Assembly: GCF_900105615.1 (NCBI RefSeq)
Contig: NZ_LT630003.1
Span: 186,001 to 250,000, forward strand
Length of the DNA: 64,000 nt
DNA from: Lacrimispora sphenoides JCM 1415
GTDB taxonomy: Bacteria > Bacillota > Clostridia > Lachnospirales > Lachnospiraceae
Direction: 5' to 3'
Below the pieces are notes generated by a model. The model ran no database searches. It saw nothing but the letters and a program-made list of their open reading frames with translations, and had not been told where the DNA came from. Position numbers and translations under genes: made by a program. Shown piece by piece: positions 51,563-61,008 of this stretch (its first letter is position 1; each line of letters opens with the position of its first letter).

Positions 51563-51885
51563 ATACCTACATATAAGCATTGACCGTTAAATTCTATCGT
51601 TAAAGTGAAATTTTTTAATGAAATGCAGAAGTGATATAGATAAATTACTCGATGAAAGACAACATTGAGATCATCAATCGCAGTAAAGTTATTCTTCCTG
51701 TTTAATTGATGATTTAATTCCTTTTACGTATTTTAGGGTGTATTTCAACTTCCGATATGGTGATTGCCTATCTGGATCGATCAATGGCAAGGAAATACAC
51801 GAACCTACAACATCTTAAACCGCATAGCTTCTATTTAGAATATGTGAAGAAAAGCTATGACTATATAATTAAGAGGAGAAGGAGT

Positions 51886-52833
51886 ATGTATAAGTACATG
51901 ATCAAACGGCTTCTGATGTTAATCCCGGTCATTATCGGAGTCACTTTTATTGTGTTTTTCATCCTGAATCTGTCGCCAGGTGATCCAGCGGCGATTATTC
52001 TGGGGGATCAGGCCACTGCGGAAGCACTGGCTATGAAGCGTGAGGAACTGGGATTAAATGATCCTCTTCTGATTCGCTATGGGCGCTATCTGGTAAGGAT
52101 GCTTCACGGTGATTTGGGAACATCTTACAAAAACAGTTTAAGTGTCTGGGATCAGGTGATCAGCCGGTTTCCAAATACAGCAATGCTGGCAGTTGCGGCG
52201 ATTCTGGTGGCGTTGGCAATAGGGATCCCGGTAGGAATTATATCAGCCAAGAACCAATATTCAGCACTAGATAACATTTCTATGGTAACTGCTTTGATCG
52301 GGGTATCCATGCCCAGCTTCTGGATGGGACTTCTGCTGGTTATTGTGTTTGCCTTAAAGCTTGGCTGGCTCCCTTCCCAGGGCATGGGCCAGGGCCTTGC
52401 TCCGCTTCTTAAAAGTCTGGTTCTGCCGGCGGTTACCCTGGGAACCAGTGCGGCGGCAACCATTACCCGTATGACCCGTTCTTCCATGCTGGAGGTAATC
52501 CGGCAGGACTATATCGATACGGCTCGAGCCAAAGGTGTATCGGAAAAGATTATTACTTATCGTCACATGCTGAAGAATGCCATGATTCCGATCATTACGG
52601 CGGTAGGACTTCAGTTTGGTACTCTTCTTGGCGGAGCGATGCTGACTGAGACCGTATTTTCCTGGCCTGGTCTGGGACGGCTTATGGTAGAGGCAATTAA
52701 ATCAAAGGATATTCCTCTGGTTTTAGGATCTGTGATCTTTCTGGCAGTAATGTTTACGGTTGTGAACCTGGCTGTGGATATTGTCTATGCTTTTGTAGAT
52801 CCGCGTATTAAGTCCCAGTATAAGAGAAAGTAG
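51886..52833 (+). CDS. Peptide ABC transporter permease (DppB type)
   Basis: 315 residues, six membrane helices. Opening MIKRLLMLIPVIIGVTFIVFFIL and LSPGDPAAIILGDQAT are typical of DppB/OppB. EAA loop: YIDTARAKGVSEKIITYRHMLKNAMIPI. AGAGGAGAAGGAG before ATG 51886 decides the start. First gene of a five-gene peptide or small-amide importer. Confidence 0.93.
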   Translation: MYKYMIKRLLMLIPVIIGVTFIVFFILNLSPGDPAAIILGDQATAEALAMKREELGLNDPLLIRYGRYLVRMLHGDLGTSYKNSLSVWDQVISRFPNTAMLAVAAILVALAIGIPVGIISAKNQYSALDNISMVTALIGVSMPSFWMGLLLVIVFALKLGWLPSQGMGQGLAPLLKSLVLPAVTLGTSAAATITRMTRSSMLEVIRQDYIDTARAKGVSEKIITYRHMLKNAMIPIITAVGLQFGTLLGGAMLTETVFSWPGLGRLMVEAIKSKDIPLVLGSVIFLAVMFTVVNLAVDIVYAFVDPRIKSQYKRK

Positions 52834-52842
52834 GTGCGGCTG

Positions 52843-53724
52843 GTGGAAGGAAAAAAACAAAGATCTTTATGGGCTGAAGCCTGGAGACGTTTTAAAAGGA
52901 ACCGTCTGGCAATGGCGGGATTGTGTTTTATTTTTTTGCTGATTATGATAGCAGTCGCTACTTCGGTAATTGACCTTGTTACCAATAAATCTTTTTACTT
53001 ATCATATGTGGTTAAGCAGAATCTGACAGGCAGACTTTTACCACCAAGTCTGAACCATCCGTTTGGTCTTGATGAGTTTGGCAGAGACATGCTGCTACGG
53101 ATGCTGTGGGCAACCCGTTATTCCCTGTTTATGGGAACCGTGGCAGTTTCCGTCTCCTGTATCTTTGGCGGGATGCTGGGGGCAATTGCAGGTTATTATG
53201 GAAAGGGTGCGGATAATCTGATTATGCGCTTCATGGATATTTTGCTGGCCATTCCCTCCATGCTGCTGGCCATCGCCATTGTTGCGGCTCTGGGAACCAG
53301 TCTGGTTAATGTTCTGCTGGCTATTTCCATTGCCTATATACCGACCTTTGCGAGAACGGTTCGGGCACCGGTTCTGACTGTGAAAGATCAGGAGTACATA
53401 GAAGCTGCAAAAGCGATCGGCTGCAGTGATTTAAGGATTATATTTAAATATGTACTGCCCAATTGCATGGCTCCGATTATTGTTCAGATAACATTAAGCA
53501 TTGCCGGAGCGATTCTGTCCATTGCCGGTTTATCCTTCCTTGGTCTTGGAATACAGCCGCCAACGCCGGAATGGGGAGCCATGCTCTCCAACGCCAGAAG
53601 TTATATCCGTGATTCCTGGCATGTGACAGTGATTCCGGGTTTAGGGATCATGCTGACGATTCTGGCCCTGAATGTGGTGGGAGATGGTCTTCGTGATGCT
53701 CTGGATCCGAGACTGAAAGATTAA
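52843..53724 (+). CDS. Peptide ABC transporter permease (DppC type)
   Basis: 293 residues. The start WRRFKRNRLAMAGLCFIFLL and LNHPFGLDEFGRDMLLRML are standard for DppC; the EAA loop reads YIEAAKAIGCSDLRIIFKYVLPN. The initiation codon is uncertain: GTG 52834 directly follows the dppB stop and GTG 52843 has a weak TAGGTG upstream. Both are in frame. Confidence 0.92.
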   Translation: MEGKKQRSLWAEAWRRFKRNRLAMAGLCFIFLLIMIAVATSVIDLVTNKSFYLSYVVKQNLTGRLLPPSLNHPFGLDEFGRDMLLRMLWATRYSLFMGTVAVSVSCIFGGMLGAIAGYYGKGADNLIMRFMDILLAIPSMLLAIAIVAALGTSLVNVLLAISIAYIPTFARTVRAPVLTVKDQEYIEAAKAIGCSDLRIIFKYVLPNCMAPIIVQITLSIAGAILSIAGLSFLGLGIQPPTPEWGAMLSNARSYIRDSWHVTVIPGLGIMLTILALNVVGDGLRDALDPRLKD

Positions 53725-53754
53725 ATCCTTAACAGGAGAAAGGCGGGACAACTT

Positions 53755-54738
53755 ATGGCAGGCGGGACATTACTGGAAGTAAAGAATATGTCGATTCGGT
53801 ATGAGACGGAAGACGGAGCCGTACAGGCGTTAAATGGTGTTGATATCAGGATTGGAGTGGGGGAAACTCTGGGGATTGTGGGCGAAACCGGTGCCGGAAA
53901 AACGACCCTTGCAAAAGGAATTATGCGTCTGATCCCCACACCGCCCGGAAAAATTATAAGCGGTGAAGTATTATATGGAGGAAGGAATCTTTTGTCTCTA
54001 TCCTTAAAGGAGATGCAGGAAATCCGGGGACAGCATATATCTATGATTTTTCAGGATCCTATGACCTCTTTGAATCCGGTACTGACAGTTGGGGAACAGA
54101 TTATGGAAGTGATTGCACAGCACAATCATCTGACTCCCAAAGAAGCGCAGAAGCAGGCAGAAGATATGCTGGAACGCGTAGGCATTCCGGCTGGACGGTT
54201 CTTAGAGTATCCCCATCAGTTTTCCGGCGGTATGAAGCAGCGTGTGGTAATTGCAATTGCACTGGCATGCAATCCGCGGCTTCTGATAGCCGACGAGCCG
54301 ACGACGGCACTGGATGTAACGATCCAGGCACAGGTGCTTGATATGATCCACAAACTAAAAGCGGAGAATGATACGTCGATGATGTTAATTACCCATGATC
54401 TGGGGGTGGTGGCACAAAACTGTGATTACGTAGCGATTGTGTATGCCGGGGAGATTGTAGAATATGGAAATCTCCGGGAAGTATATAAAAATACCAGTCA
54501 CCCGTATACCCAAGGTTTATTCGGATCGATCCCCAGTCTGACAGCGGATGTAAAGCGTCTTCAGGCCATTGAAGGGATGATGCCGGACCCGGCCAGAATG
54601 CCGAAGGGGTGTAAATTCTATGAGCGCTGTAAGTATTCAACCAAAGAATGTGAATCAAATACCCCTTTGATGACTGCGCTTGAAGGAACTCATCAGGTTC
54701 GGTGTTTCCGTTACAGCAATGGGCAGGGAGGTAATTAA
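53755..54738 (+). CDS. Peptide ABC transporter ATPase (DppD type)
   Basis: 327 residues: Walker A GETGAGKTTLAKG, Q-loop FQDPMTSLNPVL, signature FSGGMKQRV, Walker B LLIADEPTTALDV and switch THDLGVVAQ. The C-terminal oligopeptide-transporter extension carries the Cys motif CKFYERCKYSTKEC that binds an Fe-S cluster in relatives. Its stop is one base before the next ATG. Confidence 0.94.
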   Translation: MAGGTLLEVKNMSIRYETEDGAVQALNGVDIRIGVGETLGIVGETGAGKTTLAKGIMRLIPTPPGKIISGEVLYGGRNLLSLSLKEMQEIRGQHISMIFQDPMTSLNPVLTVGEQIMEVIAQHNHLTPKEAQKQAEDMLERVGIPAGRFLEYPHQFSGGMKQRVVIAIALACNPRLLIADEPTTALDVTIQAQVLDMIHKLKAENDTSMMLITHDLGVVAQNCDYVAIVYAGEIVEYGNLREVYKNTSHPYTQGLFGSIPSLTADVKRLQAIEGMMPDPARMPKGCKFYERCKYSTKECESNTPLMTALEGTHQVRCFRYSNGQGGN

Positions 54739-54739
54739 T

Positions 54740-55705
54740 ATGCAGGAAAAAAAAGAGATGCTGAAGGTTGAGGGACTTAAAAAATATTTTCAGACTCCTG
54801 CCGGGATGCTGCATGCAGTGGATGATGTAAACTTTTCTGTCCGGGAAGGTGAAACGTTAGGAGTAGTAGGGGAATCCGGATGCGGAAAATCTACGATGGG
54901 ACGTACGATTTTACGCCTGCACGAACCAACCGCAGGAAGTGTGTATTTTCAGGGGAAGAATATTACCGGTTATGACCGAAAGCGGTTAAAGGAATTAAGA
55001 AAGGACATGCAGATGATTTTCCAGGATCCCTTTGCTTCCTTAAATCCGCGGATGACTGTAAGCGAAGCGATTATGGAACCGCTGCTGGTTCAGGGGCTTT
55101 ATAAAGCAAAGGATCCGGCGATCCATGCCCAGGTAGATAAAATTATGGATCTGGTGGGTCTTGCAAAACGTCTGGTGAATGTGTACCCTCATGAGCTTGA
55201 TGGCGGAAGAAGGCAGAGAATCGGCATTGCCAGAGCCCTGGCGGTAAATCCGAAATTTATTGTCTGTGATGAGCCGGTATCAGCACTGGATGTATCCATT
55301 CAGGCGCAGATTTTGAATCTGATGCAGGATCTTCAGGATGAACTGAATCTGACCTATCTGTTCATTACTCATGATTTATCGGTTGTGAAGCATTTTGCCA
55401 CGGACATTCTGGTTATGTATCTGGGGCAGATGGTCGAGATGGCACCGTCTAAGAAGCTGTTTGAAAATCCGATGCATCCTTATACCCAGGCACTTTTATC
55501 AGCAATTCCAGTGCCGGATCCGGATTTTAAGATGGAGCGCATTGCAATGAAAGGGGAGTTAACATCGCCGATCAATCCCGAACCGGGCTGCCGGTTTGCC
55601 AAACGCTGTCCCTATGTCAGCCAGGTATGTACCAGCCGGGAAACGGTATTAAAAGAGATGGAGCCGGGGCATTTTGTCAGCTGTCAGATGGTTCAGAATA
55701 CATAG
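54740..55705 (+). CDS. Peptide ABC transporter ATPase (DppF type)
   Basis: 321 residues: Walker [13 protein letters not shown]-loop [12 protein letters not shown], Walker [14 protein letters not shown], switch [10 protein letters not shown]-terminal [14 protein letters not shown]. The signature is [17 protein letters not shown] instead of LSGGQ, a variant known in a subset of DppF/OppF proteins. GGGAGG before ATG 54740 picks the start within the previous frame overlap. Confidence 0.94.
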   Translation: MQEKKEMLKVEGLKKYFQTPAGMLHAVDDVNFSVREGETLGVVGESGCGKSTMGRTILRLHEPTAGSVYFQGKNITGYDRKRLKELRKDMQMIFQDPFASLNPRMTVSEAIMEPLLVQGLYKAKDPAIHAQVDKIMDLVGLAKRLVNVYPHELDGGRRQRIGIARALAVNPKFIVCDEPVSALDVSIQAQILNLMQDLQDELNLTYLFITHDLSVVKHFATDILVMYLGQMVEMAPSKKLFENPMHPYTQALLSAIPVPDPDFKMERIAMKGELTSPINPEPGCRFAKRCPYVSQVCTSRETVLKEMEPGHFVSCQMVQNT

Positions 55706-55759
55706 CGGGATAAATTCTGGAATAGTCCAGTGTTTATAAAAAAAGAGAGGAGTTATCGT

Positions 55760-57355
55760 ATGAAAAAGACATGGAAAAAAGTTGCAGCTTTGATACTTGT
55801 TGCAGCAGTATCTGTATCTGCTGCAGGGTGCGGCGGTTCCGGCGCAGACAAGGAAGTACAAGGCAATGCCCAGACGTCCGGCGAAAAACCGGCAGGTGGG
55901 ACAGATACCGGCTCAGGAGAGCACAAAGACACACTAATCTGGGCTCAGGGAGCTGATATCACATCACTGGATCCTCATCAGGGGAAAGAAACTACGGCTG
56001 TTCAGGTAACCAAGCATATCTTTGATACATTGACCGTGGTAAATCCTGAGACCGGCGTACTGGAACCCTCGTTGGCAGAAAGCTGGGAGCAGACTTCTGA
56101 TACCAGTTATAGATTTAAACTTCGCCAGGATGTAAAATTTCATGATGGTTCCCAAATGACAGCAGAGGATGTGAAATTTTCTCTGGACCGTGCAATTAAA
56201 TCTGCAGCGGTATCTTATATCGTAGACTTTATCGATACGGTCAATGCAGTGGATGAGTATACGGTGGATATTACCCTGGATGCCCCATATGCACCGGCAC
56301 TTCGTAATTTGTCTGTCCCCTTTGCGGCAATTGTCCCTAAGAAAGCAGTAGAGCAGGACGAAGAGGGATTTAAGCTTCACCCAATTGGCTCCGGTCCCTA
56401 CAAATTTGTTGATTGGAAGCAGGGAGATTCTGCCCGGCTGGAAGCATTTGACGAATATTGGGGAACTCCGGCGGTGACCAGGAATCTGGTAATGCGCGTT
56501 ATTCCTGAGGCATCCCAGAGAACGATTGCACTGGAAACGGGGGAAGTCGATCTTGCCTATGATATTCTCCCTAATGATATAGCCAAGATCAATGATAATC
56601 CTAAGCTGGCGCTGTTTGAAGCCCCATCACTGTCTTGTTACTATATCTCCATGAATATGAATAAGGTACCATTTGACAATGCAAAGGTCAGATCGGCACT
56701 TAATTATGCCATAGATCGCCAGACACTGATTGATACGATTGCCTGCGGTGCCGGTCAGCCTGCGGATGCGATCATCGCACCATTGGTATTTGGCTACTAT
56801 AGTCCGGGTGCCTATGAGTATAATCCGGAGAAAGCAAAGGAATTACTGGCGGAAGCAGGTTATCCGGATGGATTTACCACCAGCATCTGGGTAAATGATA
56901 ATCAGGCACGGGTTGAGATCTGTCAGGCGATCCAGGCTATGCTTCAGGATGTCGGCATCACCTGCAATGTGGAGGTGATGGAATTTGGAAGCTTTATCTC
57001 CCGTACCTCAGCCGGAGAGCATGACATGGGATACTTTGGCTGGGTGACATCAACCACCGATGCGGATTATACCTATTATTCACTGGAGCATTCCAGTCAG
57101 CAGGGGGCTGCAGGTAACCGTTCCTTTATCAGTGATCCGGAAATTGACAAGCTGATTGAGACCGGAAGAAGCAGTGCAGATGAACAGGTTCGCCTGAAAG
57201 CATATGAGGATCTGGCGGTTAAGTTAAAAGAAATCGGCAACAATGTACCGATTTACTATAATTCCATCACAGTAGGGGCCAGTGCAAAAGTAGAAAATTT
57301 TGTGATCGATCCGATCGGATACCATAAGCTTGATCAGGTAAAGGTAGCAAAATAA
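55760..57355 (+). CDS. Peptide-binding lipoprotein (SBP_bac_5)
   Basis: 531 residues. The lipobox SVSAAGCGGSG ends the signal peptide; a Gly/Thr-rich linker follows. Family blocks: TSLDPHQGKETTAVQVTKHIFDTL, FKLRQDVKFHDGSQMTAEDVKFS, GSGPYKFVDWKQGD and ALNYAIDRQTL. Such proteins deliver peptides, nickel or small amides. AGAGAGGAG before ATG 55760. Last ABC gene; the IS110 element follows. Confidence 0.94.
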   Translation: MKKTWKKVAALILVAAVSVSAAGCGGSGADKEVQGNAQTSGEKPAGGTDTGSGEHKDTLIWAQGADITSLDPHQGKETTAVQVTKHIFDTLTVVNPETGVLEPSLAESWEQTSDTSYRFKLRQDVKFHDGSQMTAEDVKFSLDRAIKSAAVSYIVDFIDTVNAVDEYTVDITLDAPYAPALRNLSVPFAAIVPKKAVEQDEEGFKLHPIGSGPYKFVDWKQGDSARLEAFDEYWGTPAVTRNLVMRVIPEASQRTIALETGEVDLAYDILPNDIAKINDNPKLALFEAPSLSCYYISMNMNKVPFDNAKVRSALNYAIDRQTLIDTIACGAGQPADAIIAPLVFGYYSPGAYEYNPEKAKELLAEAGYPDGFTTSIWVNDNQARVEICQAIQAMLQDVGITCNVEVMEFGSFISRTSAGEHDMGYFGWVTSTTDADYTYYSLEHSSQQGAAGNRSFISDPEIDKLIETGRSSADEQVRLKAYEDLAVKLKEIGNNVPIYYNSITVGASAKVENFVIDPIGYHKLDQVKVAK

Positions 57356-57516
57356 TGTTGCGGAAACAAGGATAAAAAGGACAGGAGGGTACTGCATGGT
57401 ATGTGGTACCCTGCTTGTGTGAATCAAATATTTAATTTAGCCTGCAAATAAAAAGTCAATAGGAAATTAATAAGATTTGCAGAAAAAGTTTTATGCAGTG
57501 TTTTTTGTATCACAAA

Positions 57517-57541
57517 CAGACCACCGCTAAACGCTGGTCTG
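57517..57541 (-). terminator. Hairpin downstream of the IS110 transposase
   Basis: CAGACCA and TGGTCTG arms with inner CG/CG pairs; on the minus strand it is followed by TTTGTGAT. It is 20 nt past the transposase stop and probably its terminator. The rest of 57356-57561 has an AGGGTAC/GTACCCT repeat near 57387 that may end the dpp-like operon. Confidence 0.55.
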
Positions 57542-57561
57542 AAAAAGCTATGAAGCCAGAG

Positions 57562-58772
57562 TTATTCTGACTGGGGAAGGGAATCTAAGTATTCTTTCAC
57601 CCGTCCGTAGTAGATTCGCAGAAACTTGTTGGCACCGGCAGTCATGTAGACATAGTAGGATTTCCCCTGAGAGCGTTTTTTTGACATAAACTCGTAGACT
57701 GGATCATCTGCTGGGGATGTCTTAATTAATACGTCCATGACCTGAAATAAAGTCTTGCGGAGTTGGGCAGAGCCACGTTTTGAAGTGCGGACACTTTGCT
57801 GCTCGTAAGCCCCTGACTGGTTTGCCCCTGGATCAACTCCGGCAAATGCTGTAATCGCTCCCCGGTGAGAAAAACGGGCTACATCGCCGATTTCAGCCAT
57901 GAGCTGGGGACCAAGAGATGGGCCGACACCTTTCATAGCCATAACAATCGGGTATTCCGGAAGTTTGGCCGCAGTCTGGTTCATCTTGCTGCGAAGTTCT
58001 TCTACGATTTTGGAGGCAGTGTCTAGTTGGTCTATCGCCTGTTTTATGAGCATTTTGGTCATTGGATCTTTTGAAAGAACTGCTATAAGGTTTTCTGAAG
58101 CAGTGTAAATTTCTCCTGGTTTATCAGGCTGGAAGTTATAGCCTTTGCGCCTACACCATTTCTGATAATGCTCTGTAAACGCAGGGAGGGACATCTTGCG
58201 AACACAGTCTACATGCCAATAAGCAGATGCAAAATCAACCCATTTCTGGCTGCCGTCACTGCGAACAGGGCTGTCAAAAAATCATTGGCACCAGGATAGG
58301 TCTGATCAAGTAAAGAGATTAAGTTGTTTTTGAAGGAGGTCTTCTGCTTCATGTAGAAATCAAACTGCCGATTCATGGTTTTGAGTTGAGTGCGTATTTC
58401 ATCCATAAGACTATACTGTTTCAAATCGGTCCAGTTGTCAAGAGTATAACGGGCAATTTTTATAGCATCTGCTTTATCCGTCTTGACTTTACGGAGAGAG
58501 TTGTTGCCAAAATCTTTGATGAGTTTTGGATTAACAGCACTGACAAACAGTCCGGCACCGGAAAGCCAGTGAGCCATTGGCTCATAGTAGCGTCCGGTGT
58601 GCTCCATAACGATTCTGGTGTCACCGTCCAGGGACTGGATATGGGAGATAAGTTCATTAATCCCACTGGATGTATGCAGGACCTCAAAGGGACTGGAAAC
58701 AATTTCACCGAAGGGGCGAAGGATGGCAATCATACTCTTACCTTTGGAAACATCAACACCGACAGCATTCAT
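57562..58772 (-). pseudogene. IS110-family transposase with a frame break
   Basis: The N-terminal half (58209-58772) has the DEDD RuvC-like residues (VGVDVSKGKS; VMEHTGRYYEP; KTDKADAIKIA). The C-terminal half (57562-58194) is the Transposase_20 domain (VMAMKGVGPSLGPQLMAEIGD) with the downstream Ser region. In the run of six T residues (complement of 58276-58281) the frame shifts; one extra T would give NDFFDSPVRSDGSQKWVDF and join both halves without a stop. The site reads T TTT TTG, a legal -1 slippery heptamer, so either a mutation or programmed frameshifting is possible. Confidence 0.88.
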
Positions 58773-59040
58773 AAATATGTTACTCCTTAAAAAATGATAG
58801 TAGCAATGGATCCAGGTTTACTCATTGCCGATTCAATCTACTGTGGTGTGACACGAACGTGCTGGGAAAGCAGTTCAACCTGCATAAAACGAACGCTGCG
58901 AATGAGGAGCTGGTTGGCAGACTAAATTACGGACGTGAAGCCCAAGGAGGTGACCGCCGGACCAATTGCTCTCTACATTCTAACAGCTTAAGCAACAAGA
59001 AGGAATATGGACAAGGCTGGTTTGTCATGTACCATAACCT
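58773..59040 (-). ncRNA. Candidate bridge-RNA region of the IS110 element
   Basis: Non-coding DNA between the transposase start and the creatininase gene. In the IS110 group the end upstream of the recombinase encodes a structured bridge RNA that pairs with target and donor DNA. Short complementary segments are present (CAATG/CATTG near 58806-58829). The fold and loops were not resolved by eye. Confidence 0.4.
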
Positions 59041-59069
59041 ATAAAATTATTGTAGTAGGAGACGAGAAA

Positions 59070-59831
59070 ATGAGATTAGCAAATTTGACCTGGCCCAAAG
59101 CAGAGCGGTATTTTAAAGAAAATGATATGGTGCTGGTACCCATAGGAAGCATCGAGTGCCATGGAAGACATCTGCCTTTAGGAACGGATACCATAATACC
59201 GGACCGGATTTTGGAACTGATCGAAGCGAAAAACGATATTCTGATTGCGCCCACCATTCCTTATGGAGCCTGCCAGTCGCTGGCGGATTATCCGGGCACC
59301 GTGAATATTGACATGGAGGTGCTGTATCAATTTTTATACCAGGTGATAGATAACCTGTACCGTCATGGAGCCAGGAAGATTCTTGTACTCAACGGTCACG
59401 GCGGAAACATTAAGGTGATAGAACGGGTTGGACTGGACTTTCAAAAAAAAGGAGCCATGGTAGTCATGTTAAACTGGTGGCTGATGGCATGGGATATGAA
59501 TCCAGCCTGGAAGGGCGGCCATGGCGGCGGAGAGGAAACGGCAGGCGTTATGGCTGTGGATCCAGATCTGGTTGATGCTTCAGAAATCGGTGGTTCACTG
59601 GAACTGAAAAATATAAATGAGAATCTGGTCGCTACCGGTTTTCGTTCCATTCGTTTCAAAGGAGTAGAGTTTGAAGTTCTGCGCTCAACACCGGAAGTGA
59701 CGGACAACGGTTGGATTGGACCAGATCATCCCAATACGGCAACTGTGGAATGGGGGATCGAGATGATTCAGACGACTGCAGACTATGTAGTGGATCTGAT
59801 TGAGGAACTGAAGACAGTCGAGCTATCGTAA
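59070..59831 (+). CDS. Creatininase-family amidohydrolase
   Basis: 253 residues. GSIECHGRHLPLGTDTIIPDRI provides the metal His/Asp ligands, LNGHGGNIKVIERV and GHGGGEETAGVMAV the remaining ones. Members open cyclic amides or cleave formamide and peptide-like bonds (creatininase, MftE, ArfB). TAGGAGACGAG before ATG 59070 fixes the start; the frame opens at 59007 inside the IS. It probably processes a compound brought in by the peptide ABC transporter. The precise substrate is unknown. Confidence 0.88.
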   Translation: MRLANLTWPKAERYFKENDMVLVPIGSIECHGRHLPLGTDTIIPDRILELIEAKNDILIAPTIPYGACQSLADYPGTVNIDMEVLYQFLYQVIDNLYRHGARKILVLNGHGGNIKVIERVGLDFQKKGAMVVMLNWWLMAWDMNPAWKGGHGGGEETAGVMAVDPDLVDASEIGGSLELKNINENLVATGFRSIRFKGVEFEVLRSTPEVTDNGWIGPDHPNTATVEWGIEMIQTTADYVVDLIEELKTVELS

Positions 59832-59852
59832 CTTTATAAAGGAGAGTGTGGA

Positions 59853-60929
59853 ATGGATAAGAACCAGACGCTGCAGATGATTGGAGCGATATCGGATGCC
59901 AATGGGGTATCAGGATTTGAGGATCTGGTGGTGGAAACAGTGCGGAAACATGCGGGTGGGCTGGGGAGCTTTGAGGAAGACAGCCTGCGTAATCTCTACA
60001 TATACCGGAAGGAAAACAAGGGAGGACGGATGATCGTTCAGCTGGATGCCCATAGTGATGAGGTAGGTTTCATGGTACAGGCCATTCGCCCGGATGGAAC
60101 TCTGCAGATGATACCTTTAGGAGGCTGGGTAAACAGCAATATTCCGGCTCACCGGGTCTGGGTAAGAAATGCAGACGGAGAATATATTCCAGGGATTACT
60201 GCCAGCACGCCGCCCCACTATATGACCGAGGCGCAGCGGAATGCACCTCTGGATATCCGGGATATCACCGTGGATATCGGAGCTGTATCACGAGAGGAAG
60301 CGGTTGAAAAGTTTCATATCCGGATCGGGGAACCGATAGCACCGGATGTAAGCTTTGAATACCAGGAAAAGCACGATCTGATGATCGGCAAGAGCTTTGA
60401 CTGCCGGTTGGGCTGTGCTTCTATTATAAGTACGTTACAGGAACTGGACGGAATGGAGCTGGATGTGGATGTGATTGGAGGATTTGCTTCCCAGGAGGAG
60501 GTAGGTGTCCGCGGAGCCAGTCTGACCTGCCAAAAGATTAAGCCGGATATTGCGATTGTATTTGAAGGCTGTCCGGCGGATGATACCTGTGTGGCAGCCT
60601 ATGAGGTACAGACAGCGATTAAGCAGGGACCAATGCTTCGCCATATCGATGCCAGGATGATTACCAATCCACGTTTTCAGCGGTATGCTCTGAACTTGTG
60701 CAAAGAGCTTGGGATCCCGGTACAGGAGGCAGTCCGCCGGGCCGGCGCAACCAACGGAGCGGCCATTCACTTATCCAATCAAGGGGTTCCTACAATTGTG
60801 ATCGGAATACCGGTACGGTATGCTCATACCCATTATGGAATTTCTTCTTATGAGGATTATCAGAATGGGGTACGGCTGGCCTGCGAAATATTGAAGCGTT
60901 TGAATGAAACGGTGATCCGCAGTTTTTAA
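59853..60929 (+). CDS. M42-family metallo-aminopeptidase
   Basis: 358 residues. The metal ligands are in LDAHSDEVGFM (His), KSFDCRLGC (bridging Asp), SQEEVGVRGA (Glu pair), FEGCPADDT and RYAHTHYGISS (His). The family cuts N-terminal residues from short peptides as a large dodecamer in the cytoplasm. AAAGGAGAGTGTGGA precedes the ATG; it follows the creatininase gene by 21 nt. Together they suggest intracellular use of imported peptides. Confidence 0.92.
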   Translation: MDKNQTLQMIGAISDANGVSGFEDLVVETVRKHAGGLGSFEEDSLRNLYIYRKENKGGRMIVQLDAHSDEVGFMVQAIRPDGTLQMIPLGGWVNSNIPAHRVWVRNADGEYIPGITASTPPHYMTEAQRNAPLDIRDITVDIGAVSREEAVEKFHIRIGEPIAPDVSFEYQEKHDLMIGKSFDCRLGCASIISTLQELDGMELDVDVIGGFASQEEVGVRGASLTCQKIKPDIAIVFEGCPADDTCVAAYEVQTAIKQGPMLRHIDARMITNPRFQRYALNLCKELGIPVQEAVRRAGATNGAAIHLSNQGVPTIVIGIPVRYAHTHYGISSYEDYQNGVRLACEILKRLNETVIRSF

Positions 60930-60964
60930 GATGATGTAAAAGATCAGGAGGAAGAATCAGATGA

Positions 60965-61006
60965 AAAAAAGCCACTGGAGAGCGCAGGCTTTCCAGTAGC
61001 TTTTAT
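60965..61006. terminator. Bidirectional terminator, sister of the split rha terminator
   Basis: AAAAGC.ACTGGAGAGC, loop GCAG, GCTTTCCAGT.GCTTTT. Its stem shares CACTGGAGAGCG and GCTTTCC with the rha terminator halves at 45366 and 47170. Confidence 0.88.
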
Positions 61007-61008
61007 GA

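Larger units (their letters stand above)
51188..51885 (+). promoter_or_regulatory. 698-nt regulatory region between aminotransferase and peptide ABC operon
   Basis: No gene is supported. It holds three ATTGT..ACAAT palindromes, a consensus promoter (51400-51428), a leader terminator (51537-51562), then about 320 nt of AT-rich leader. The frame of the first permease stays open back to 51757 but without a ribosome binding site. Confidence 0.7.
57440..59040 (-). mobile_element. IS110-family element (boundaries approximate)
   Basis: The element holds one transposase in two frames (57562-58772) and about 270 nt of non-coding DNA upstream of it. IS110 elements lack inverted repeats, so the ends cannot be fixed. 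It separates the peptide ABC operon from the two hydrolase genes. Confidence 0.7.

Noticed and set aside
51757..51885. Longer N-terminus for the first peptide permease
   Set aside because: The open frame has no ribosome binding site at its start and adds 43 residues atypical for DppB; AGAGGAGAAGGAG before 51886 is decisive.
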